Source: Pseudomonas sp. QTF5 (lineage in GTDB: Bacteria > Pseudomonadota > Gammaproteobacteria > Pseudomonadales > Pseudomonadaceae). From it: DNA of 64,000 bases. The stretch lies in contig NZ_AZRW02000008.1 in the NCBI RefSeq assembly GCF_000512695.2, forward strand, positions 123,644 to 187,643, in the 5' to 3' direction. Position numbers and translations under genes: made by a program. Positions 43,431 through 54,039 of this stretch are shown piece after piece (position 1 is the first letter of the stretch; each line of letters begins with the position of its first letter). The notes under the pieces were generated by a model, which saw only the letters and a program-made list of their open reading frames with translations, had not been told where the DNA came from and did no database searches.

Positions 43431-44951
43431 GTGTCAGTGGAACTTTGGCAGCAGTGCGTAGAGCTTTTGCGCGATGAGCTGCCTGCCCAACAATTCAACA
43501 CTTGGATCCGTCCACTACAGGTCGAAGCCGAAGGCGATGAGCTGCGTGTCTACGCGCCGAATCGTTTTGTTCTCGACTGGGTCAATGAAAAATACCTGGG
43601 CCGCGTCCTTGAACTGTTGGATGAGAATGGCAATGGCCTGGCGCCGGCGCTTTCCTTATTAATAGGCAGCAAACGCAGTTCGACACCGCGGGCGGCGCCC
43701 AATGCCCCGTTGGCCGCTGCGGCGTCCCAGGCTCAGGCCGCTCAAGCGCCTGTCAGCGCACCAGCGCCTGGTCCGGCAGCTGCTCCGACCAAACGTGCGA
43801 CACAAAAAGTTGCTGAAGTCAGTGAAGAGCCGTCCCGCGACAGCTTCGATCCAATGGCCGGCGCCAGTTCGCAACAGGCCCCGGTCCGCTCCGAACAGCG
43901 CACGGTGCAGGTCGAAGGCGCGCTCAAGCACACCAGCTACCTGAACCGCACCTTTACCTTCGAGAACTTCGTCGAAGGCAAGTCCAACCAACTCGCCCGG
44001 GCTGCGGCCTGGCAGGTGGCGGACAACCCCAAGCACGGCTACAACCCGCTCTTCCTTTATGGCGGTGTCGGCTTGGGTAAAACCCACTTGATGCATGCTG
44101 TGGGTAACCACCTGTTAAAGAAGAATCCGAATGCCAAGGTTGTGTACCTGCATTCCGAGCGTTTTGTCGCGGACATGGTCAAGGCTTTGCAGCTGAATGC
44201 GATCAACGAGTTCAAGCGCTTCTACCGCTCGGTGGATGCCTTGCTGATCGATGACATTCAGTTCTTCGCCCGCAAGGAACGCTCCCAGGAAGAGTTTTTC
44301 CACACCTTCAACGCCCTGCTTGAAGGTGGCCAGCAGGTCATTCTTACCAGTGACCGCTATCCGAAAGAAATCGAAGGCCTTGAAGAACGCCTGAAGTCAC
44401 GTTTCGGCTGGGGCCTGACGGTTGCCGTCGAGCCGCCGGAGCTGGAAACCCGCGTGGCGATCTTGATGAAAAAGGCCGACCAGGCCAAAGTCGATCTGCC
44501 ACACGACGCGGCGTTCTTCATTGCCCAGCGTATTCGCTCCAACGTTCGTGAGCTGGAAGGCGCGCTCAAACGCGTGATCGCCCACTCGCACTTCATGGGC
44601 CGCGATATCACCATTGAGCTGATTCGCGAATCCCTGAAAGACTTGTTGGCGCTGCAAGACAAACTGGTCTCTGTGGATAACATTCAGCGCACCGTCGCCG
44701 AGTATTACAAGATCAAGATCTCCGACCTGCTGTCCAAGCGTCGTTCACGCTCGGTGGCACGTCCGCGTCAGGTTGCTATGGCGTTGTCCAAGGAACTGAC
44801 CAACCACAGCTTGCCGGAAATCGGCGATGTGTTTGGCGGCCGCGACCACACGACTGTTTTGCACGCCTGCCGCAAGATCAACGAGCTTAAGGAATCCGAC
44901 GCGGACATCCGCGAGGACTATAAGAACCTGCTGCGTACACTGACTACTTGA
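43431..44951 (+). CDS. dnaA: Chromosomal replication initiator DnaA
   Basis: 506 residues from a GTG at 43431 ([20 protein letters not shown]) preceded by AGGGGAT. Domain I (1-80) is followed by an Ala/Pro-rich linker (about 85-165). The AAA+ domain has [19 protein letters not shown] and [20 protein letters not shown], and the C-terminal domain has the DnaA-box-reading motif [16 protein letters not shown] perfect DnaA box is also present inside the gene at 44672. Confidence 0.99.
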   Translation: MSVELWQQCVELLRDELPAQQFNTWIRPLQVEAEGDELRVYAPNRFVLDWVNEKYLGRVLELLDENGNGLAPALSLLIGSKRSSTPRAAPNAPLAAAASQAQAAQAPVSAPAPGPAAAPTKRATQKVAEVSEEPSRDSFDPMAGASSQQAPVRSEQRTVQVEGALKHTSYLNRTFTFENFVEGKSNQLARAAAWQVADNPKHGYNPLFLYGGVGLGKTHLMHAVGNHLLKKNPNAKVVYLHSERFVADMVKALQLNAINEFKRFYRSVDALLIDDIQFFARKERSQEEFFHTFNALLEGGQQVILTSDRYPKEIEGLEERLKSRFGWGLTVAVEPPELETRVAILMKKADQAKVDLPHDAAFFIAQRIRSNVRELEGALKRVIAHSHFMGRDITIELIRESLKDLLALQDKLVSVDNIQRTVAEYYKIKISDLLSKRRSRSVARPRQVAMALSKELTNHSLPEIGDVFGGRDHTTVLHACRKINELKESDADIREDYKNLLRTLTT

Positions 44952-44990
44952 TGAACACCAGCGCAGCTTATTAAGGCAAGGGACTAGACC

Positions 44991-46094
44991 ATGCATTTCA
45001 CCATTCAACGCGAAGCCCTGTTGAAACCCCTGCAACTGGTCGCAGGCGTCGTCGAGCGCCGACAGACCTTGCCGGTGCTTTCCAACGTGCTGCTGGTTGT
45101 CGAAGGCCAGCAACTGTCGCTGACCGGTACCGACCTGGAAGTCGAGCTGGTCGGTCGTGTGCAACTCGAAGAGCCTGCGGACCCGGGTTCCATCACTGTG
45201 CCTGCGCGCAAGCTGATGGACATCTGCAAGAGCCTGCCGAACGATGCGCTGATCGACATCAAGGTCGATGAGCAGAAGCTCGTGGTGAAGGCCGGCCGTA
45301 GCCGCTTCACCCTGTCGACCCTGCCGGCCAATGACTTCCCGACAGTGGAAGAAGGCCCGGGCTCGCTGACCTGCAGCCTCGAGCAAAGCAAACTGCGTCG
45401 TTTGATCGAACGCACCAGCTTCGCCATGGCGCAGCAGGACGTACGTTACTACCTCAATGGCATGCTGCTGGAAGTCTCGGCCGGGGTCATCCGCGCCGTA
45501 GCCACCGATGGTCACCGTCTGGCCATGTGCTCGATGCAGGCCGATATCGGTCAGCCGGATCGTCATCAGGTGATCGTGCCGCGCAAAGGTATTCTGGAGC
45601 TGGCGCGTCTGCTGACCGAACCGGACGGCAACGTCAGCATCGTGTTGGGCCAGCACCACATCCGCGCCACCACCGGCGAGTTCACTTTCACCTCGAAACT
45701 GGTCGACGGTAAATTCCCTGACTACGAGCGTGTTCTGCCTAAAGGCGGCGACAAGCTGGTACTCGGCGATCGCCAGGCGTTGCGTGAAGCGTTCAGCCGT
45801 ACCGCGATTCTGTCCAACGAGAAGTACCGTGGCATCCGTCTGCAACTGGCCAATGGTCAGCTGAAGATCCAGGCGAACAACCCGGAGCAGGAGGAAGCGG
45901 AAGAAGAAGTGGGTGTTGAGTACAACGGCGGCTCTCTGGAAATCGGCTTCAACGTGAGCTATCTGCTCGACGTACTGGGTGTGATGACCACTGAGCAGGT
46001 TCGCTTGATCCTGTCCGACTCAAACAGCAGTGCGCTGGTGCAAGAGTCCGACAACGACGACTCGGCCTACGTTGTCATGCCGATGCGTCTGTAA
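44991..46094 (+). CDS. dnaN: DNA polymerase III beta sliding clamp
   Basis: 367 residues beginning MHFTIQREALLKPLQLVAGV and ending YVVMPMRL, the clamp-family ends. Three repeated clamp folds with GRSRFTLSTLPANDFPTVEE and VRYYLNGMLLEV are recognisable. 39 bases downstream of dnaA, in the same operon. Confidence 0.99.
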   Translation: MHFTIQREALLKPLQLVAGVVERRQTLPVLSNVLLVVEGQQLSLTGTDLEVELVGRVQLEEPADPGSITVPARKLMDICKSLPNDALIDIKVDEQKLVVKAGRSRFTLSTLPANDFPTVEEGPGSLTCSLEQSKLRRLIERTSFAMAQQDVRYYLNGMLLEVSAGVIRAVATDGHRLAMCSMQADIGQPDRHQVIVPRKGILELARLLTEPDGNVSIVLGQHHIRATTGEFTFTSKLVDGKFPDYERVLPKGGDKLVLGDRQALREAFSRTAILSNEKYRGIRLQLANGQLKIQANNPEQEEAEEEVGVEYNGGSLEIGFNVSYLLDVLGVMTTEQVRLILSDSNSSALVQESDNDDSAYVVMPMRL

Positions 46095-46114
46095 TCATGC
46101 TCAGCAGAACCTAG

Positions 46115-49641
<3,527 letters not shown>

Positions 49642-49713
49642 TCCGGTGTAGGTTCTCAGAATAAATGAGAATTTTCACAAATAAATGACTCAAGCTTGCC
49701 AGCTCAACTGACT

Positions 49714-49749
49714 GAAAAAGCCAACGTTTAAACGCGTTGGCTTTTTTTA
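49714..49749 (+). terminator. gyrB terminator
   Basis: AAAAGCCAACG and CGTTGGCTTTT pair around a short AT-rich loop, followed by a T-run, 73 bases past the gyrB stop. It ends the dnaA-dnaN-recF-gyrB series. Confidence 0.92.
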
Positions 49750-49827
49750 TATAAAAATAGTAATTTTTAGCTTGTAGTTTTGGGTAAGGGCGGACATTCA
49801 ATATTCAAGAATCGCTATAAAGGAATT

Positions 49828-50994
49828 GTCAGGCGCCAAACCGACAACCTGAGAAACCGCTTGTCGTAGCTCAGGCTGTGTATCGAAAGTGGAATTAAGT
49901 TCTTCAGCCATGGCTTGGCTGCACCGGCCGCAATGGCGCCGGTCTTGAAGTCACCTCCGGTAGCGCTGGAAATCGCTCCCCCCGCCAACGCGTGCATGGC
50001 AGTATGAGCGACCCGCCTTCGGCCCACATGGCCATGCCTGTGGAACCTTTCAGGCTCTCTGATGAAAAGACGTCCTTGAAGGTCGCCCCCAGATCACCCT
50101 TGTTGTTGATCGTGCTGACTGCCGTTTGCGCGACTGCCGCCGAAAAGCTCGCCGTTGCGGCAGCCGATGCAGCAGCGCCTACAGTCGCAGCCGTGGCAGC
50201 TGACGCACCTGCCGCCGCTGCCGCCCCAGAAGCTGCGGTGCCAGCACTAGCGCCAACTGTAGCTGCGGTTCCAGTACCAGCCGTCAGCACGGTAACGATG
50301 ATGATGATGATGATGATGATGATGATCGCCAACATCGCGCCCTGCCCCAGGCTCGAGTGGCTGTATTTAAACGACTCGTGAGTTTCCTTGATCAACCGCC
50401 AATCCACATCCCCTCGCTGCTCGGCCTCCTTGAGCCACGCCAACTTGGGATCAGCCTTGACCATGATATCGATGGTCTGGCTGACGGTTTTTTGGTTGAT
50501 GTGTTTGATATCGATATTCAAGCCATCGGCAGCTTTGATGGCCAAGTTCCCTGAGCCTGCAATTGGCTTTGAATCAAGGTTTCGTCGGTGTGGCCTTTAC
50601 CCTTCATCGAGTTCCAAGCCAGACTGGAATCGCTCTTTGTATGGCTTTCCTGACTCAGATCCTTAACGCCCTCGAAGGTAATCGAGCCGCCGCTCTGTAA
50701 CGTCAGCTCATCACCACTATTCAGTTTGGCCGCCTGATAACGCTGGTCACTCCCACTGAGCAACATCAAATGACCACCCGTGGTGGCCTGCCCCAAGTTG
50801 GCCTGGCTGATGCCGAACAATCCCAGACCGGTGTGCAACAGCTTGCCACCTACGTTCTGGATGCTGCCGGTGTCCAGGCCCACATTTTGGCTGGCGGTTT
50901 CCAGGGTGCCGTCGTTGTTATCGAACGGGCCACCGATGTTGAACACCGTGTTACTGTTCTTGCCTAGGGGGGAGAAACACCGGGGACAGGCCAC
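49828..50994 (-). pseudogene. Decayed partial copy of cdiA
   Basis: On the minus strand this is a mosaic of the intact cdiA. About 50765-50994 matches cdiA near 59190-59370 (FDNNDGTLETASQNVGLDTG versus FDNRNGTLETVSSDVGFTLG). 50046-50765 is almost identical to 55585-56300. 49828-50034 matches 55050-55256, with the piece between (55257-55584) deleted. At least two frameshifts break it: a missing C near 50552 (TTCCCTGAG against TTCCCCTGAG) and a shift near 50010. It has no start, toxin or immunity part. The copy carries ten GAT units at 50297-50326 where the intact gene has four. Confidence 0.88.
50297..50326. repeat. GAT trinucleotide repeat, ten units
   Basis: Ten perfect GAT units (Ile codons on the minus strand) lie in the hydrophobic segment MLAII...VTVL of the cdiA copy. 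The homologous site at 55837-55848 in intact cdiA has four units. Confidence 0.95.
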
Positions 50995-51041
50995 GTTTCA
51001 ATCGAGAAGTCCCCTTCTCAGGAGAAACGTGGTCTGTCCCC
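50980..51041. repeat. Inverted repeat element at the edge of the cdiA fragment
   Basis: GGGGACAGGCCACGTTTC (50982 onward) and GAAACGTGGTCTGTCCCC (51023 onward) are inverted copies with one mismatch around a 22-base centre. Similar sequences occur widely in Pseudomonas beside REP-associated transposase genes and IS remnants. It marks the 5-prime boundary of the decayed copy. Confidence 0.65.
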
Positions 51042-51109
51042 CTGAGATCCCGCGATGGATGTGATGGATGTGATTGGGCGACGATTGCGGGCGTAGTCTG
51101 CTGAATAAA

Positions 51110-51146
51110 TGAAAACGGGCGACCTTTGGGGACGCCCGTTTCTCAT
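51110..51146 (-). terminator. Terminator of the lipoprotein gene
   Basis: AAACGGGCG and CGCCCGTTT pair around an 11-base loop, followed on the minus strand by an AT-rich stretch, about 60 bases after the stop at 51204. Confidence 0.75.
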
Positions 51147-51203
51147 TCCAGCGAAAACTCTAATCAGCGGTACGAGTAAAGGTTTGCCCATACCTTCAAT
51201 TTC

Positions 51204-51791
51204 TTAAATCGGATTCAGAACCCCCAGTACGTTCGCAACAGGAATACGCTCCTGTGGCTGGGTGACATCGTAGACATGCTGCTCGCAACCTGCCCCAATG
51301 ATCACGAACTCCACCAGGTAAACCTTTTGCTTCTCGGGCTTGAAGGTGGAACTCATAGGGCCGCATGCATAAACAATTTTTTCGGCATAGCGGTAATAGT
51401 TCGAGTCGTAAACCCGCGATTCACCGATCACTTCAATCGCCTGCCCGGGATCAGCCTGCACCTCCAACTGAGGGAAGCGTTTAACGATGGCGCTGTTGGA
51501 AACCTCGTTCATTTTGGCGATCCAGCCGAATACCTTGCCACGACCGGAATCGACCACGGTTCCCAAAATCTCGGCACGCTGGTCCGCATCGGAACTGCGC
51601 CGCACGGAGAACTGCACCGGGTGAGTGAACCCTGTCGACTTCATGATGATCTTGGCGTGTTCCGCATCAGCGACGACCTTGGTTTGCTGCAACTGGACGC
51701 CATCCTTGAGCAGGCTTGGCGAGGAGTCCCTGACGTTTGAGTGACAGCCTGCCAGAGCCATGGCTAGAACTAAAAACGTGATTTTTTTCAT
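51204..51791 (-). CDS. Putative lipoprotein of unknown function
   Basis: 195 residues, MKKITFLVLAMALAGCHSNV: a short signal peptide with lipobox LAGC and Cys15 as the lipidated residue. The residue after Cys is His, so outer-membrane sorting is likely. The mature part is polar, has two further cysteines (YACGPMSS and GAGCEQHVYD) that could form a disulfide, and contains no domain I recognise. The start has GGAAG 6 bases upstream. It stands between two decayed cdiA pieces on the same strand, with its own terminator, and looks intact while its neighbours are broken. Confidence 0.75.
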   Translation of the reverse strand: MKKITFLVLAMALAGCHSNVRDSSPSLLKDGVQLQQTKVVADAEHAKIIMKSTGFTHPVQFSVRRSSDADQRAEILGTVVDSGRGKVFGWIAKMNEVSNSAIVKRFPQLEVQADPGQAIEVIGESRVYDSNYYRYAEKIVYACGPMSSTFKPEKQKVYLVEFVIIGAGCEQHVYDVTQPQERIPVANVLGVLNPI

Positions 51792-51984
51792 GATTACTTC
51801 CCTGCAAAATTTGAATGGCCGCAGACCACCGAAATACTTTCGACGACAGCAGAATGCTAAAAACGGGACAAAGGGACAGATTTATTTATGAACCTGGCAA
51901 AAGACAAACTAGTCCCTTCTACATTTCAAAATACTCCTCCCCCCCTCCACTTCCCCACAAACGAAACCTATTATTCAGTAGCTC

Positions 51985-52287
51985 TCATGCTACGGACAAA
52001 CAGCTGTGTCAATGCCGGTGATTGCAGCGGTGGCAAGGAAAACCACGTCTGGCAGATCGTCCCTTCGATACAGGCCACTTCCCTGATCGAGGCGGTGTAG
52101 ATGCCGGCGTCGTGGGTGGTCAATATCTGACGGACGTTGTCGATGGTGCTGGCCGCCAGGCGCATATGGCCGTCGCTTTGCAGCGAGCCGGAGCTGTTGA
52201 GGATGCTGCGGGCGCAGGTGCCGAGCCCATCGCGATCGATACTCAGATTGCCCAGGCTGTAGATATCCCCACCACTGGTTAACGGCC
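51985..52287 (-). pseudogene. Internal fragment of cdiA with a small inverted segment
   Basis: 52065-52280 reads GGDIYSLGNLSIDRDGLGTC and LTTHDAGIYTASIREVACIE, matching cdiA at about 58440-58650. The adjoining 52013-52062 is the reverse complement of what should follow (cdiA 58389-58438): the protein text NAGDCSGGKENHVWQI appears on the plus strand. The piece has no start and no function. Confidence 0.85.
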
Positions 52288-52380
52288 ATGAGCTTTTCCC
52301 AACGCATAGTCGAGCTACGTAAAAAGCTCGGTATGACACAACAAGCCCTCTCGGCGGCAACAGAGTTTCCAACTCAGTAA
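52288..52380 (+). pseudogene. Truncated XRE-family regulator
   Basis: ATG 52288 opens MSFSQRIVELRKKLGMTQQA followed by LSAATEFPTQ and a stop after 30 residues. This is the first half of a Cro/CI helix-turn-helix (helices 1 and 2). The recognition helix and the rest are missing. It lies opposite in strand to the surrounding CDI fragments, so it was probably carried in with a mobile piece. Confidence 0.65.
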
Positions 52381-52384
52381 GGGG

Positions 52385-52561
52385 ACGGCCCAACTCCGCC
52401 TCCTTTGCTGTGCGCAACGCAGTGAATGAAGGGATATGATCGTGCTCTAGACCATCTCCAACAACTTCTCTTGCTTTAAGATTTTTATAGGAATCGACCT
52501 CAAGCTCTTGAACCGCCGTTTTCGAAGGTACGGTTGCTTTTGCACCGAGGCTATCGCCCTT
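52385..52561 (-). pseudogene. Remnant of an orphan CdiA-type HNH-like toxin
   Basis: Directly after the orphan immunity gene one minus-strand frame reads GDSLGAKATVPSKTAVQELE, then KAREVVGDGLEHDHIPSFTA and LRTAKEAELGRPLT before it breaks at the XRE fragment. The EHDHIPS segment with ALRTAKEAELGR is a pattern I know from C-terminal nuclease toxins of filamentous haemagglutinins. The C-terminal part of the domain and any immunity gene are lost, so it is inactive. Confidence 0.6.
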
Positions 52562-53192
52562 ATGTCACAGGCCTAAAATCATCAATTGACTTGTTTTTCT
52601 CTTTCAATAAAGACGCAATGAAATCGGGATTAAAACTCATCAAAAAATCAATAGCATCATAAATTTTCCAGCCATGCACTTCGGGATGATCAATTATGGC
52701 GACAAGATGCTCTTCAACAAGAGGCACATACTCTGAGTAGTTCTTCCTCTTCACGAAATCAAAAATCTTGGCTATTTCGAACGGCTTACTACTCGCCAAA
52801 GTAATAATCTTCGATAGCGGAGAATAGATCTGGACTCTAGCCGCCTCGACTTCCCCACGATCAGCCACATTGGAAAAATACCGAGTAACAGCCAAGAGTA
52901 TTTGACGATAAGTGTCGTCGTACCCATATAGTCGATGGGAATAGGTTCCTTCGATGCCTTCGGGTTTTTCCATACTCCCTTCCAAAGCGATCAAGCCTTC
53001 ATAGACGCCCCAACTGGTCAGTAGTTTCGCAGCCAAGAATTGCTCCTCATTGTTACTCGCATGACGGAGCAAATCCAGCACAGCGTCAATTCTTTCCTGT
53101 GGGATATCCTCTGGATCCAAATCTCCTGCCGTCACGGCATAATCTGCATGCTCTGGAATGCTATTTAACAGTTCGTATGTTTTCGGCTCCAT
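52560..53192 (-). CDS. Putative orphan CDI immunity protein
   Basis: 210 residues, beginning MEPKTYELLNSIPEHADYAV, acidic, mainly helical and with no signal peptide, as expected of a cytoplasmic immunity protein with HEAT-like helices (RIDAVLDLLRHASNNEEQFL, AAKLLTSWGVYEGLIALEGS). No named family is certain. It starts 9 bases after the stop of the orphan toxin module, the standard toxin-immunity spacing, and the next frame after it is another toxin remnant. I infer that it neutralises the toxin encoded at 53202. Confidence 0.7.
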   Translation of the reverse strand: MEPKTYELLNSIPEHADYAVTAGDLDPEDIPQERIDAVLDLLRHASNNEEQFLAAKLLTSWGVYEGLIALEGSMEKPEGIEGTYSHRLYGYDDTYRQILLAVTRYFSNVADRGEVEAARVQIYSPLSKIITLASSKPFEIAKIFDFVKRKNYSEYVPLVEEHLVAIIDHPEVHGWKIYDAIDFLMSFNPDFIASLLKEKNKSIDDFRPVT

Positions 53193-53201
53193 AAAAAATA
53201 C

Positions 53202-53714
53202 CTATTTTTTTACTCTTTTAATATAGTCGGCCGGCACACAGCCCATAATCAAACATTCACCATCGCGCTTAGCGTTCCCCAGATCTCTCTCCGCGTTAAT
53301 CAACGAATCGCTGTTATTCTCAGATGGGTTTCTTGTATACCTTGCACGGGCTGCGTCCACTTTCGATTGCAATTCCGCTGTCACCTGTTGATTCGTCAAA
53401 AATTTGGTATCTGGCAGTGCGCCGGAATCAATGTCCTGCTGCAAGCGCTTAACGTCGATCTCAATTTTATCAGTACCATAGTTTTTCGGGTTCGACGTTG
53501 CAATTGGATCAGTAACAGATATATAGGGCGAATTCTCAGAATTGCCACCACGCACGTGCGTTTGGACGCTGCCAGTCCCATTGATGTTGGGTGGAACCAA
53601 ATCGCCGTTTTCATTGATATACGCTTTGGGTTTGCCGTTTCCGTTGACCGTTGCGCTGAATTCGTTATCGCTGCGCACAACGATCTGACCTGGCCCTTTT
53701 GCACCATCAAATTT
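53202..53714 (-). CDS. Orphan CdiA C-terminal toxin module, possibly ADP-ribosyltransferase-like
   Basis: The open frame runs from just after an in-frame stop near 53721, starting KFDGAKGPGQIVV with no ATG and no ribosome site, through SDNEFSATVNGNGKPKAYIN to the stop at 53202. The absence of a start is typical of promoterless orphan cdiA-CT modules that act only after recombination onto cdiA. HVRGGNSENSPYISVTDPIA resembles the Arg and Ser-Thr-Ser strands of small bacterial ADP-ribosyltransferases, but I cannot place the catalytic Glu with confidence (VTAEL is a candidate). Directly upstream is the cdiI stop, downstream its own immunity gene. Confidence 0.65.
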   Translation of the reverse strand, partial: KFDGAKGPGQIVVRSDNEFSATVNGNGKPKAYINENGDLVPPNINGTGSVQTHVRGGNSENSPYISVTDPIATSNPKNYGTDKIEIDVKRLQQDIDSGALPDTKFLTNQQVTAELQSKVDAARARYTRNPSENNSDSLINAERDLGNAKRDGECLIMGCVPADYIKRVKK

Positions 53715-54036
53715 TAGGCACTAGCGCAAAAAGCCCCTCCGGTATTAAGTAGCTAAAAATATAACTCTTTGCCTTATCTGAACTGCGCTTAAAAAAAACA
53801 GTATCAGACTCATCGGGGCCTTGGTCGCAGTACCAACTGTCGTACGTCTGCTCAGCTTTCTCGCCAACCAATTGATATACATCTCCTCCAAGAATCGCGA
53901 CTCCGAAAGCCTCGAGCTCATAAATAGCATGTAAAGCGTCATCACGACTTAGGGCCCAGTTCCGCACCCCCAAATGATCTAGGGATATACCTCTACTCAG
54001 AATAGAATCAATTTGCTCCGACCATATAATACTCAT
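53707..54036 (-). CDS. cdiI: CDI immunity protein (Imm40-like)
   Basis: 109 residues beginning MSIIWSEQIDSILSRGISLD. It starts 3 bases after the cdiA stop with GGAG inside the end of cdiA, the normal cdiA-cdiI arrangement. LGVRNWALSRDDALHAIYEL and VAILGGDVYQL resemble the Imm40 family of polymorphic-toxin immunity proteins; that assignment is tentative. It should bind the C-terminal toxin of the CdiA encoded directly upstream and protect the producing cell and its siblings. Confidence 0.78.
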   Translation of the reverse strand: MSIIWSEQIDSILSRGISLDHLGVRNWALSRDDALHAIYELEAFGVAILGGDVYQLVGEKAEQTYDSWYCDQGPDESDTVFFKRSSDKAKSYIFSYLIPEGLFALVPKI

Positions 54037-54039
54037 AGA

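Noticed and set aside
49990..50381. Plus-strand Ala-rich frame with a run of Met (also near 55616-55903)
   Set aside because: Antisense translation of the Ala-rich cdiA segment and of the GAT repeat; repeated only because cdiA is repeated.
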